DNA of 64,000 nucleotides, from contig CATYVQ010000012.1 of NCBI GenBank assembly GCA_958413895.1, forward strand, positions 1 to 64,000, given 5' to 3'. The translations under genes and the position numbers were made by a program. The notes below the pieces were generated by a model that had not been told where the DNA came from, did not search any database, and was given only the letters and a program-made list of their open reading frames with translations. Positions 16,530 to 25,309 of this stretch are shown here, piece by piece (the stretch's first letter is position 1; each line of letters starts with the position of its first letter). This DNA comes from an uncultured Collinsella sp. Lineage in GTDB: Bacteria > Actinomycetota > Coriobacteriia > Coriobacteriales > Coriobacteriaceae.

Positions 16530-17714
16530 TTACAGATGAACATCGGGATCGAGCATTTGAGCGCTCACGCGCATGGATGACGCCAAGTTTTGGAACGTTT
16601 CCAGGCGCAGGCTGTCAATCTGCCCGGCGTCCTCGGCCTCGCGAACGGCGCAGCCCGGTTCGTGAGTATGCGTGCAGTCGCCAAATCGGCACGCACGCGA
16701 CGCCTCGACGATCTCGGGAAACGCGCGTGCCAAACCCCGCTCATGCCCTACGAGCGGCAGACTGCGCAGGCCCGGGGCGTCGGCAATAACGCCGGCATCA
16801 CCCGGAAGCGCCACCATCACGCGCGCGACGGTGGTATGGCGGCCCTGGTCATCGCGCTCACGCACGCCGCCGGTCGCCAATGTATCGTGACCCAGCAGCG
16901 CGTTGAGCAGCGTCGACTTGCCAGCACCCGATTCGCCCAAAATCATGGCACAGCTCCCGGCGGGCACGCAGGCGCGTACCTCGTCCAGGCCGCGGCCCTC
17001 GGCAGAGGACGTCACGATTACGCGCACGTCCGGACCCACCAGGCAGCGCACGCGGTCCAGATCGCGCTCGAGCTCCTCGGCATCGCAACGGTCAGCTTTG
17101 GTGAGCACTACCACCGGCTCGGCATCGCAGTCGAGCGCCAACACCAGCGAACGCGCCACGCGGTCGAGCAGTACCTCGCCGGCACCGAGCGCCTGCACGA
17201 TTAGCACGCTATCCACGTTGGAGCAGAGCACCTGGCGCTCTCCGCGGGCACGGCCGCGCCAACGCTCAAAGCTCGTACGGCGCGGCAGCACGCACTCAAT
17301 CACGCCCATATCGTGCCCGGGAGCGCGGCGCACCGCCACACGGTCGCCCACGGCAGGCAGCAGGACCTCGTCCTCACCGCGCGACTTGGCAAACCCCACT
17401 GCATGCTCGGCGCGGAAGGTATCGTCGGCAGTCGCCACCAGCGGAAACCCGCGATCCAAGCGCACCACGGCACCGAGCTGCATCTGCTCGGGCTCCTCGG
17501 CATGTGCGCAGAAATCATCAAAGGCAGTCTGCTGGGCTTCATCGACCGGCAGGTCATCAAACGCCGGAACGTCCTGCAGCGCATCGAGCCCCGGTACGCT
17601 CGCCAACAACTCCTCGGCAGACGCGGGGGCCTCGGTCGCAAGCTTCCGACGACGATCGCGCTTAGCCCGCGCCCCCGTCGTCTTTTTCTTCGCTTTAGCC
17701 TTAGCCTTGCCCAC
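16530..17714 (-). CDS. rsgA: Ribosome small-subunit GTPase RsgA
   Basis: 394 aa from a GTG behind GGGAGGCGCTT; the upstream frame has no ribosome site. RsgA checks late 30S maturation by GTP hydrolysis. The order of the GTPase motifs is permuted as expected: TKAD (G4) before GESGAGKST (G1) and DAPGLR (G3). The zinc-binding end is CRFGDCTHTHEPGC. The lysine-rich N-terminus (KAKAKAKKKTTG...) probably binds RNA and is longer than in E. coli. Confidence 0.94.
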   Translation of the reverse strand: MGKAKAKAKKKTTGARAKRDRRRKLATEAPASAEELLASVPGLDALQDVPAFDDLPVDEAQQTAFDDFCAHAEEPEQMQLGAVVRLDRGFPLVATADDTFRAEHAVGFAKSRGEDEVLLPAVGDRVAVRRAPGHDMGVIECVLPRRTSFERWRGRARGERQVLCSNVDSVLIVQALGAGEVLLDRVARSLVLALDCDAEPVVVLTKADRCDAEELERDLDRVRCLVGPDVRVIVTSSAEGRGLDEVRACVPAGSCAMILGESGAGKSTLLNALLGHDTLATGGVRERDDQGRHTTVARVMVALPGDAGVIADAPGLRSLPLVGHERGLARAFPEIVEASRACRFGDCTHTHEPGCAVREAEDAGQIDSLRLETFQNLASSMRVSAQMLDPDVHL

Positions 17715-17762
17715 AAGCGCCTCCCAGCACCATAAATCACAACTGAGCAGGTATTTTAAATC

Positions 17763-17796
17763 AAAAAGAGCTGGCCGGGCAAAGCCCGACCAGCTC
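17763..17796 (-). terminator. Terminator after the Ca2+-type ATPase
   Basis: GAGCTGGTCGGGC/GCCCGGCCAGCTC on the minus strand, then TTTTTGA. It overlaps the region just upstream of rsgA. Confidence 0.85.
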
Positions 17797-17838
17797 ACAA
17801 ACTTTCCCTCAGCTTACGGTCCCGAGAGGTCATCCGAA

Positions 17839-17927
17839 GGCCCGCCCGCCGGGAGGTGTTTCTTCTGAGCGATCCCGCAGCGCGAAGCGCGAGGACCAGC
17901 GAAGAAGAAAACACGCAGGGGCGGGCC
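17839..17927. repeat. 89-bp nested palindrome
   Basis: Outer arms GGCCCGCC/GGCGGGCC, middle arms GTGTTTCTTCT/AGAAGAAAACAC and an inner GCGC-GAA-GCGC hairpin. It lies between the ATPase stop (17941) and its terminator. It looks like an interspersed palindromic element. Confidence 0.6.
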
Positions 17928-17940
17928 CGGACAGGTTAAC

Positions 17941-20622
17941 TTACTCCTTCTCGACCGCGCGCATGATCGCCTTGTAGATCTCCATCAGCGGGATGATCAG
18001 GAAGGCCAGGCCCAAAGCGGCAAGAACGCCCTTGAGCTCAAGCGTCACAGGGCCGAAGAACATCTCGGCAAGCGTCGGCTGCACGGTCACGATCACCGTC
18101 AGCACCAGTGCCAGCGCGGCGGAAGCCCACAGCCACTTGTTCTGCTTCTTCATGGTGAACAGCGACGCACGACGGCTGCGCATATTGAAGCAGTGGAATA
18201 TCTCGACCATGTTGAGCGTGATGAACGCCATCATCACGCCTTCCTCGTCGGCATTGCCGGCGATCATATCGGCGATGTGGATGTAGCCCATGTCAAAGTA
18301 CACGCCCACAAAGAAGCTCGCCAGCACCAGCACGGTGATGATCAGGCCCTGGACCACGCAGTCCAGACCCATATGTCCGGCAAAGACGCCGTCCTTGGCG
18401 TTGCGCGGCTTGCGCTTCATGATGTCGCCCTCGGCATCCTCCATGCCCAGCGCGAGCGCGGGGAAGCAGTCGGTGACCAGGTTCACCCACAGCAGCTGCA
18501 CCGGCTGAAAGATGGTAAAGCCGATGAGCGTGGCGATAAACACCGAGAACACCTCGGCAAGGTTGGCCGAAAGCAGGAACTGGATGACCTTGCGGATGTT
18601 GTCGTAGATGCGGCGCCCCTCTTCGCAGGCACCGATGATGGTGGCGAAGTTGTCGTCGGCAAGTACCATGTCGGCGACGTTCTTGGTGACGTCGGTACCG
18701 GTGATGCCCATGCCCACGCCGATGTCGGCGCGTTTGATGGACGGGGCGTCGTTGACGCCGTCGCCCGTCATGGCCACGATCTGGTCGCGCGACTTCCAAG
18801 CCTCGACGATGCGGGTCTTATGCTCGGGCTGAACGCGGGCGTACACGCCGTAGTCCTCGATGTGCGCGTCGAGCTCCTCGTCGCTCATGCGATCGAGGTC
18901 GGCACCGGTGATGGCATGGCTGCGATCGGTGACGATGCCCAGCTGCTTGGCGATGGCCACGGCGGTGTCGATGTGGTCGCCCGTAATCATGACGGTGCGG
19001 ATACCGGCGTCGTGCGCCTCGCGGATGGCGTCGGCGACCTCGGGGCGGACCGGGTCAATCATGCCGGACAGGCCGCAGAAGACCAGGTCGTGTTCGAGCG
19101 CGGCGGGGCTGCAGTCGGCCGGGACCTCGGTGTAGGTGCGGCTCGCCAGCGCCAGCACGCGCAGGGCCTCGTCGGCCATGGCCTTGTTGGCGGCCACGAG
19201 CTCGGCGCGACGCTCCTCGGTCAGGGGGACAACCTTGTCGCCCTCGTAGATATGGGTACACAGGCCGATCACCACGTCGGGCGCGCCCTTGGTGTACTGC
19301 TCGTACTCGCCGTCCAGGGTCTCGACGACCACGGACATCATCTTGCGGCCAGAGTCGAACGGGGCCTCACCCACGCGCGGGTGCTCGGCAGCCAGGCCAG
19401 TGAGGCCCGCCTTGCCGGCATCGTTGACGAGCGCACACTCGGTCGGCTCACCCACAGCCTCGCCCAGTTCCTCGTCCCACTGGGCGTCGGAGCACAGAGC
19501 CATGCCGGCCAGGAACTTCTCCTTAGGCGCAGCGAGCTCGTGCTTGACGACGGTCATCTTGTTCTGGGTAAGGGTACCGGTCTTGTCCGAGCAGATGGTC
19601 TGTGTGCAGCCAAGGGTCTCGACGGCGGAAAGCTTGCGGATGATTGCCTGGCGCTTGGCCATCTTGGTCACGCCAAGCGACAGCACGATAGTCACGACGG
19701 CGACCAGGCCCTCGGGGATGGCAGCGACGGCGAGCGAGACGGCGACCATAAAGGTATCGAGCAGGGCGGTCGGGTCGGTAAGAACGTTGCCCACGCCGTG
19801 GCGGATGATATCGACGCCAAAGATAACGACGCAGATGACGATAACCATGATGGTGAGGATGCGGCTGAGCTCGGCAAGCTTCACCTGCAGCGGCGTGAGC
19901 TCTTCCTTGGCCTCGGCCAGGGCGCCGGCGATCTTACCCATCTCGGTGTTCATGCCGGTGCCGACCACGACGGCGCGGCCACGGCCGTATACCACGGTGG
20001 AACCCATGTAGCACATGTTCTTGCGGTCGCCGAGCGGCACGTCGTCGGTGCCGGCGGCGAGCTCGATCACGTTGGCATGCTTCTCGACGGGTACGGACTC
20101 GCCGGTAAGGGCGGCCTCCTCGATCTTCATCGTGGCGCTCTCGAGCACGCGGCAGTCGGCCGGGACGGAGTCGCCTGCCTCGAGCATGATCACATCGCCG
20201 GGCACGAGCTCGGCGCTCGGCAGGTGCACGAGCTTGCCGTCGCGCAGAACCTTGGACTGCGCGGCGCTCATCTCCTGCAGGGCCTCGAGAGCTTCCTCGC
20301 TTTTAGCCTCCTGGACCACGCCCAGCACCGAGTTGACGATAACGACGAACATGATGATGGCGACATCGGCAAAGTCCGCCTCGCCCTTGACCATGCCCGT
20401 GAGTGCACTGATGACGGCGGCAACGATCAGCATGATGACCATGGGATCGGCCATCTGCTCAAAGAAGCGCTTCCACAACGGCGTCTTCTCGGCTTCCTCG
20501 AGCTTGTTAGGGCCTGTCTTGGCGAGGCGCGACGACGCCTCGTCGTTGCTCAGGCCGAGGTTCTCATCGACACCTTGGTCGCTGAGTACCTCCGCCGCGG
20601 CGGACAGGTATTCCTTTTGCAT
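17941..20622 (-). CDS. P-type Ca2+-transporting ATPase
   Basis: 893 aa, the size of SERCA/PMCA-like bacterial pumps. N-terminal cation-ATPase domain, TGES actuator loop (ALTGESVPV), phosphorylation site DKTGTLT, hinge GDGVNDAP, and about ten membrane helices. The M4 segment AAIPEGLVAVVT resembles the Ca2+-pump PEGLP motif with the last Pro changed to Val; M6 has NLVTD. Export of Ca2+ (possibly Mn2+) is therefore likely but not certain. AGGAGGGG stands before the ATG and is buried in a predicted mRNA hairpin, so expression is probably controlled at translation. Confidence 0.9.
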   Translation of the reverse strand: MQKEYLSAAAEVLSDQGVDENLGLSNDEASSRLAKTGPNKLEEAEKTPLWKRFFEQMADPMVIMLIVAAVISALTGMVKGEADFADVAIIMFVVIVNSVLGVVQEAKSEEALEALQEMSAAQSKVLRDGKLVHLPSAELVPGDVIMLEAGDSVPADCRVLESATMKIEEAALTGESVPVEKHANVIELAAGTDDVPLGDRKNMCYMGSTVVYGRGRAVVVGTGMNTEMGKIAGALAEAKEELTPLQVKLAELSRILTIMVIVICVVIFGVDIIRHGVGNVLTDPTALLDTFMVAVSLAVAAIPEGLVAVVTIVLSLGVTKMAKRQAIIRKLSAVETLGCTQTICSDKTGTLTQNKMTVVKHELAAPKEKFLAGMALCSDAQWDEELGEAVGEPTECALVNDAGKAGLTGLAAEHPRVGEAPFDSGRKMMSVVVETLDGEYEQYTKGAPDVVIGLCTHIYEGDKVVPLTEERRAELVAANKAMADEALRVLALASRTYTEVPADCSPAALEHDLVFCGLSGMIDPVRPEVADAIREAHDAGIRTVMITGDHIDTAVAIAKQLGIVTDRSHAITGADLDRMSDEELDAHIEDYGVYARVQPEHKTRIVEAWKSRDQIVAMTGDGVNDAPSIKRADIGVGMGITGTDVTKNVADMVLADDNFATIIGACEEGRRIYDNIRKVIQFLLSANLAEVFSVFIATLIGFTIFQPVQLLWVNLVTDCFPALALGMEDAEGDIMKRKPRNAKDGVFAGHMGLDCVVQGLIITVLVLASFFVGVYFDMGYIHIADMIAGNADEEGVMMAFITLNMVEIFHCFNMRSRRASLFTMKKQNKWLWASAALALVLTVIVTVQPTLAEMFFGPVTLELKGVLAALGLAFLIIPLMEIYKAIMRAVEKE

Positions 20623-20730
20623 ATAGAGTCCCCTCCTGGGATTCGGGCCACTCAGCAGATTGATGCCCGATCATAATTCCCAGGAGAAGGGCAAGGGCTC
20701 ATCAAGGCTGCCGTGCTGAGCGGCAGTTGA
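20623..20730 (-). ncRNA. Candidate structured 5' leader with kissing loops, hiding the ATPase ribosome site
   Basis: Read as RNA from the minus strand: hairpin 1 has stem CTGCCG/CGGCAG (20708-20726) and loop CUCAGCA. Hairpin 2 has an outer stem of 9 bp (20678-20686 with 20633-20641) that includes part of the Shine-Dalgarno AGGAGGGG, and an inner 5-bp stem (CGGGC/GCCCG) whose loop holds UGCUGAG. The two loops are perfectly complementary over 7 nt. I do not recognise a named riboswitch class. Confidence 0.55.
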
Positions 20731-21064
20731 TAGTGGAGCTATGGTACCCCAAAGCGGCGCGTCTAGCCAAAACATTCCAATTGGAAACACGGCTCGAGTG
20801 CAACGATGCAGACCGTGTGATGCTCAACATTGATAAAACGTTTTTTCTTCGGTGCATCATCAAACTGAAATATCGCCCAGATAGCAGCGGTTAGAACGGT
20901 TGGTAAAGTTTTTGCATATACCGTTTTTACCGCAAAAAATGAACTTCTAATTCGGCATACGGTCGATTTTTTGGGGTATTCGGTCGGCATTTCGTTATAA
21001 TCATCTCAGTTTTATTTCTTATGGTTTATCTATCAGCGCAAGACGATGTCAGATGGAGGTCTGA
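20731..21064 (+). promoter_or_regulatory. A+T-richer gap with the pyk promoter
   Basis: TTGGGG near 20971 and TATAAT at 20996-21001 form a likely promoter for pyk, with a spacer of 19 bases. The rest of the stretch shows no convincing gene; a 75-codon open frame on the minus strand lacks a ribosome site and has no recognisable domain. Confidence 0.55.
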
Positions 21065-22525
21065 ATGTACAAGCGCACCAAGATTGTATGCACCATGGGT
21101 CCCGCCTGCGATAGCGACGAGACCATCCGCGAGATGATCAAGGCGGGCATGAACGTCGCCCGTTTTAACTTCTCGCACGGATCCTACGACGAGCACCACG
21201 GTCGCATCGAGCGCGTCCGTCGTATTTCCAAGGAGCTCGGTCTGCCCGTCGGCATCCTGCTCGACACCAAGGGCCCCGAGGTCCGCACCGGCCTTCTGGT
21301 CGATGGCAAGAAGGTTGCCGTCAAGACCGGCGATAAGATCGTCGTCACCGCTCAGCCCACGTCCGAGGATTTCCACGGCACCGCTGAGCACATCTCCCTC
21401 GACTACCTGGCTCTGCCCTCCGAGGTCGAGAAGGGCTCCCTTATCCTGATCGACGACGGCCTGGTTGCCCTCGAGGTCGAGTCCGTCGACGGCCAGGACA
21501 TGACCTGCGTCGTCAAGAACGACGGCCTGATCGGCGAGCGCAAGGGCGTCAACATGCCCAACGTCAACATCTCGCTGCCCGCCATCACCGAGCGCGATCG
21601 TCAGGACATCCTCTTTGGCCTGACCGAGAACATCGACTACATCGCCGCTTCCTTCATCCGTGACGGCGAGTCCGTCCGCGGCATCCGCGAGCTTTGCCGC
21701 GAGAACGGCGGCGAGCACGTGACGATCTTCCCGAAGATCGAGTGCGCCCTGGGCGTCGAGAACTTCGACGAGATCCTCGAGGCTTCCGACGGCATCATGG
21801 TCGCCCGTGGCGACCTGGGCATCGAGATCAAGCCCGAGCTCGTTCCGCACATCCAGAAGGAGATCATCGCCAAGTGCAACGCGGCCTACAAGCCCGTCAT
21901 CACCGCTACGCAGATGCTCGACTCCATGCAGCAGAATCCGCGCCCGACGCGCGCCGAGGTTGCCGACGTTGCTAACGCCATCTACGACGGCACCGACGCC
22001 GTTATGCTCTCTGGCGAGTCCGCTGCCGGTAAGTACCCGGTTGAGGCCGTCAAGATGCAGGCCAGCATTGCTCTCGAGACCGAGAAGTACCTCCCGGCTC
22101 ACGCTCCGCTCGAGGTTCCGGCCGATGCTCACGGCACCCGCGTTGTCAACAACGTTGTGGGTATGTCCGCTGTGAACATGGCTACCACCGTTGGCGCCAA
22201 GTGCATCACCGTGCCGACGACCACCGGTCGTACCGCTCGCCTGATTTCGCACTTCCGTCCCAACATGCCGATCTGCGCGTTCTCCCGCCACGAGTGGGCC
22301 GTCCAGCAGATGATCATGTACTGGGGCGTTATCCCGCACCAGGCCGAGATTACCCAGGGCACCGTCAACGGCACGATCGTCAAGGCGATCGAGACCGCTA
22401 AGGAGCTCGGCTACGTCGAGGCCGGCGATCTGACCGTCGCTACCGCCGGCGATCCCCGCATGAGCGTCCAGCTCGAGGACAAGGTCTCCTCGACCAACGT
22501 CGCTTACGTCGCTCAGGTGCGCTAA
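21065..22525 (+). CDS. pyk: Pyruvate kinase
   Basis: 486 aa. It makes pyruvate and ATP from phosphoenolpyruvate and ADP at the end of glycolysis. The N-terminus RTKIVCTMGPA and NFSHG, LDTKGPEVRTG, the active-site lysine region FPKIECALGVENFDEI, MVARGDLGIE and TATQMLDSM are all present; the C-terminal regulatory domain ends normally. The extra PEP-utiliser domain of some Gram-positive forms is absent. GGAGG stands before the ATG. Codon use is strongly biased to C-ending codons, as for a highly expressed gene. Confidence 0.97.
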   Translation: MYKRTKIVCTMGPACDSDETIREMIKAGMNVARFNFSHGSYDEHHGRIERVRRISKELGLPVGILLDTKGPEVRTGLLVDGKKVAVKTGDKIVVTAQPTSEDFHGTAEHISLDYLALPSEVEKGSLILIDDGLVALEVESVDGQDMTCVVKNDGLIGERKGVNMPNVNISLPAITERDRQDILFGLTENIDYIAASFIRDGESVRGIRELCRENGGEHVTIFPKIECALGVENFDEILEASDGIMVARGDLGIEIKPELVPHIQKEIIAKCNAAYKPVITATQMLDSMQQNPRPTRAEVADVANAIYDGTDAVMLSGESAAGKYPVEAVKMQASIALETEKYLPAHAPLEVPADAHGTRVVNNVVGMSAVNMATTVGAKCITVPTTTGRTARLISHFRPNMPICAFSRHEWAVQQMIMYWGVIPHQAEITQGTVNGTIVKAIETAKELGYVEAGDLTVATAGDPRMSVQLEDKVSSTNVAYVAQVR

Positions 22526-22553
22526 ATCGTACTTGCAAGCAGATTTGCATTGC

Positions 22554-22591
22554 AAAGGGCCCGGAAGGCATTGCCTTCCGGGCCCTTTTTT
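22554..22591 (+). terminator. Terminator after pyk
   Basis: GGGCCCGGAAGGC/GCCTTCCGGGCCC, 13 bp with a 3-nt loop, followed by six T. It is very strong. Confidence 0.97.
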
Positions 22592-22621
22592 AAGACCTTC
22601 TTCATATGCCGCTTCATCGAT

Positions 22622-22732
22622 TTGCGTTCAGTCGCAAGCCTCTCCGATGCCGAGCGCACCACCGAAGATGCCCTGCGACGGGAGCCGTTGGTCAATTGGG
22701 ATGAACTGTTCGCCGTCAAGCCGGCCGGCTAG
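22622..22732 (+). other. Possible coding fragment
   Basis: 36 codons open from a TTG to a TAG, with protein-like composition (SLSDAERTTEDALRREP, VNWDELFAVK) but no ribosome site and no start ATG in frame. It may be the tail of a lost gene between pyk and the convergent phospholipase gene. Confidence 0.2.
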
Positions 22733-23577
22733 CAGCTAGCGATCAGAGGGACTGCGGGGACGTCAGAAGCGGCAACGCGAGCCGCAAAGCCCGCCTCGGT
22801 CAGCTCGATCACCTCGGTAAACGTCGCGTCGAAGAACTCCTCGGTCAGCAGGCGGTATGGCGGATGGTCGGGCTCACCGGGGTTTTCTCGCACGATCTCG
22901 TGCATAACGCCGATGGTCTTGAGCACATACTCCTTATGGATGGGATACTGCCCAAAACGCGTCGCCGCAGTATACAGGCGATCGGTCGCGCGCGGAATCG
23001 AAACAATGCCGAGCGTCTTGCCGAACCAGTCAAAGTCGCCTTGCTTTTTAATGCGGAACTCCTCGCACGGCTTGCCGCCGTGCGCCTCCAGGTACTGATT
23101 CACGCGCGTATTCCATACGGTATCGGCCACCAGATGCGACCAGACACCCAGTGTCAAATCGAGCAACGACTGCGCCACATCTTCGGACGCAAGCGAGAAC
23201 TCACAGGCGCCGGGACCGGCAACCGGCTCGGCATCCTTGTAGCGCTGGGGATAGTGCACGCGGTTCAGTCGCTCGCGTTCCTCGATAATCGAGGTCGCCG
23301 CGGCGGATTCGCCCGCGGGTGCGCCTTTAAGCAGCGGCGCCACATAGGTATCCCAGAACTCATGCTCACGAGGCTTAGGGATGGGTTCAGGCTTGGCAAA
23401 GTGCGTAATGCGGTACGGGATGGGATCGGCGATGCCAGGGACCATATAGCCCACGAAGATATCCGGAACCACGCAGCCAAACAAAAAGGCATTGCGGTCG
23501 CGCACGCTATTGGCAAGCGCACCGGTGCGCTCCAGCAAACGCTCTGTCTGAGCGATATGAATGTTCCAGCTTGGCAT
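22729..23577 (-). CDS. Zinc-dependent phospholipase C-like protein
   Basis: 282 aa starting at MPSWNIHI after GGGGGTGG; an ATG 12 bases upstream lies inside that site. The N-terminus (PSWNIHIAQTERLL, then NAFLFGCVVPDIFVGYM) and the GVWSHLVADTVWN segment fit the zinc-dependent phospholipase C family, in which His, Asp and Trp residues hold metal. Homologues are frequent in Coriobacteriia and often lack a signal peptide, as here, so an intracellular phosphoesterase or structural role is possible. The substrate is unknown. Confidence 0.65.
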   Translation of the reverse strand: MPSWNIHIAQTERLLERTGALANSVRDRNAFLFGCVVPDIFVGYMVPGIADPIPYRITHFAKPEPIPKPREHEFWDTYVAPLLKGAPAGESAAATSIIEERERLNRVHYPQRYKDAEPVAGPGACEFSLASEDVAQSLLDLTLGVWSHLVADTVWNTRVNQYLEAHGGKPCEEFRIKKQGDFDWFGKTLGIVSIPRATDRLYTAATRFGQYPIHKEYVLKTIGVMHEIVRENPGEPDHPPYRLLTEEFFDATFTEVIELTEAGFAARVAASDVPAVPLIASC

Positions 23578-23657
23578 AGCCACCCCCATAAAAAACCTGG
23601 ATAACTATACCATCACGGCAAAGCCGCGCGGGCGGCTACGCACGCTCTACGCAGCAA

Positions 23658-24452
23658 CTAGTCCGTAGCACCGCTTTCGGTTCCATACGACGGCGAAGGC
23701 GCCTCGACCACATGGTGATATCGATCAATATAGATTGCACGGGCACCCAGGCGTCGCACCAAATCCTGGTGATGCGTGCTCATCAAGACCGTCTTACCCG
23801 CCGCGACGTAGGCCAGCAAGAAATTGACCACGATGTCGCATGAATCCTCGTCGAGCCCATTGGTAGGCTCGTCGAGGACCAAGATATCCGGGTTCATCGA
23901 CACCACCGCAGCCAGCGCAACACGCTTCTTTTGCCCGCCCGAGAGCTGATAGGGAGAGGCGTCGGCAAGGTCGGCAACCTGGAACAGCTCCATGGCATCG
24001 CGGACGCGGCGCTCGAGCTCGTCTGCCGGCAGCTCCATCTGCGCGGGACCAAAAGCAACTTCCTCGCCCACCGTGGCGCAAAAGAGCTGCGCATCGGCAT
24101 TCTGGAACACAAAGCCCACGCGCTGATGAAAACGCTGGGCCGTCGCGGAATCCTTGAGATATGCCGCATCAACCATACACCCGTCAAACAGGTATGCCCC
24201 TGCGTCCGCGAGTTCAAGGCCGTTAATAAGACGCATAATCGTCGTCTTACCGCAGCCGTTGGGACCGAGCAGGGCAACGAGTTCACCACGATCGACCTGC
24301 AGCGACACGCCATCGACAACCGTATGCCCCGCATAGGAGAACATCACGTCGCGCAGCTCGATGAGCGGCGCGACCTCGGCGCCGCGCGCACCGTTCGTGC
24401 CCATCGCGCCATTCGTATCGTTTGCCAAAACGTCGCCCTTCCCTATCCACAT
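23658..24452 (-). CDS. cbiO: ECF transporter ATPase CbiO-type
   Basis: 264 aa from an ATG 20 bases after cbiQ; a TTG 33 bases further on, after GGGAAGGG, is an alternative. ABC ATPase that drives the cobalt/nickel ECF importer. Walker A GPNGCGKTT, Q-loop FVFQNADAQLF (the NPDDQ-like ECF form), signature LSGGQKKR, Walker B ILVLDEPTNGLD, switch STHHQD. The third gene of the operon after cbiM and cbiQ. Confidence 0.88.
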   Translation of the reverse strand: MWIGKGDVLANDTNGAMGTNGARGAEVAPLIELRDVMFSYAGHTVVDGVSLQVDRGELVALLGPNGCGKTTIMRLINGLELADAGAYLFDGCMVDAAYLKDSATAQRFHQRVGFVFQNADAQLFCATVGEEVAFGPAQMELPADELERRVRDAMELFQVADLADASPYQLSGGQKKRVALAAVVSMNPDILVLDEPTNGLDEDSCDIVVNFLLAYVAAGKTVLMSTHHQDLVRRLGARAIYIDRYHHVVEAPSPSYGTESGATD

Positions 24453-24472
24453 CGACGGCTCGACCGCCCGCG

Positions 24473-25309
24473 CTACAGCACTGCGCACAACACGGCGAGC
24501 AGAACCACAACGGCTGCGTAAACGGCATCGCGCCAGCCAAACCCGGCGCGCGCGGGTGCCGGATACGCACCGGCAAAGCCGCGGCAAAGCATAGCCTCGT
24601 CCATCGCGCGACTGCATTCCATCGCCTTGATAAAGGTCATGCCCATGATACCCGCGATCGAATCGGTACGCGAAAATCCCTCAGGCGCACGGCCAACACT
24701 GCGCAGCATGACCGATTCGCACAGATCGTGCGCCGTACGACCCAGCACCTCGATGTGTTTGAGCGCCATATCAAACGTAAAGATGACCTCATCGGGCAAA
24801 TGTAGCGTCTTGAGCGCCGCCGACATGCGGCTCCAAGTGAGCGTCCACGAAACGCCCAGCACCAGCGACACGTTAATGAACGTCTTAAGCGCAATTTTGA
24901 GCATGGCGCCCGTAGCGGAAGCGCCCAGCAGCAGGGCAGGCAGCGCCAGAACCACTGCGAGCCCCGCAGCGCCAAGCGCCGGCACAAAGGTTGCCCGCAG
25001 CCCGCGTACAGGGCGCACGGCAACGAGCACCAGCGCGATGGCCGCCATCAACATGAGGTACAGCGGGCTCTGCGTCAGGCACACGCACAGGACGCAGACA
25101 AACATCCCCACCAGACGCACCGGAGCCGAAACGCAAGAAAGGGCGCGGTCGACCATCGACCCGCCCTCGTGCGCGCCTCCACCTAGGCGAACCCGCTCAA
25201 GCAGGCTCGCCAGGTGCAGGACATTCTTTTGCATCGCACGACGCCGAGCCCCCACGGGCTCGTATCGCTCCTCGGCCGCAAGCCAGCTAGGCAGCTCGGC
25301 TATTGCCAT
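24473..25309 (-). CDS. cbiQ: ECF transporter T component CbiQ
   Basis: 278 aa from the ATG placed 8 bases after AAGGAAAG; the start overlaps the end of cbiM by 23 bases. Four to six membrane helices, followed by the coupling segment with MLRSVGRAPEGF and EAMLCRGFAG, which corresponds to the Ala-Arg-Gly type motifs that contact the ATPase. It links the substrate-specific CbiM to the ATPase. Confidence 0.88.
   Translation of the reverse strand: MAIAELPSWLAAEERYEPVGARRRAMQKNVLHLASLLERVRLGGGAHEGGSMVDRALSCVSAPVRLVGMFVCVLCVCLTQSPLYLMLMAAIALVLVAVRPVRGLRATFVPALGAAGLAVVLALPALLLGASATGAMLKIALKTFINVSLVLGVSWTLTWSRMSAALKTLHLPDEVIFTFDMALKHIEVLGRTAHDLCESVMLRSVGRAPEGFSRTDSIAGIMGMTFIKAMECSRAMDEAMLCRGFAGAYPAPARAGFGWRDAVYAAVVVLLAVLCAVL

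Noticed and set aside
18193..20676. An 827-codon plus-strand frame opposite the P-type ATPase
   Set aside because: Same cause: antisense of a well-supported gene, repetitive Asp/His/Gly/Val composition, no domain.
20623..20760. A yybP-ykoY manganese riboswitch before the ATPase
   Set aside because: The conserved sequence elements of that class were not found by eye; the region was instead reported as an unnamed structured leader.
20763..20990. A 75-codon frame in the pyk upstream gap
   Set aside because: No ribosome site, no domain, and it overlaps the likely pyk promoter.
21026..22555. A 509-codon minus-strand frame opposite pyk
   Set aside because: Antisense shadow of pyruvate kinase with Asp/Leu/Val-rich low complexity.
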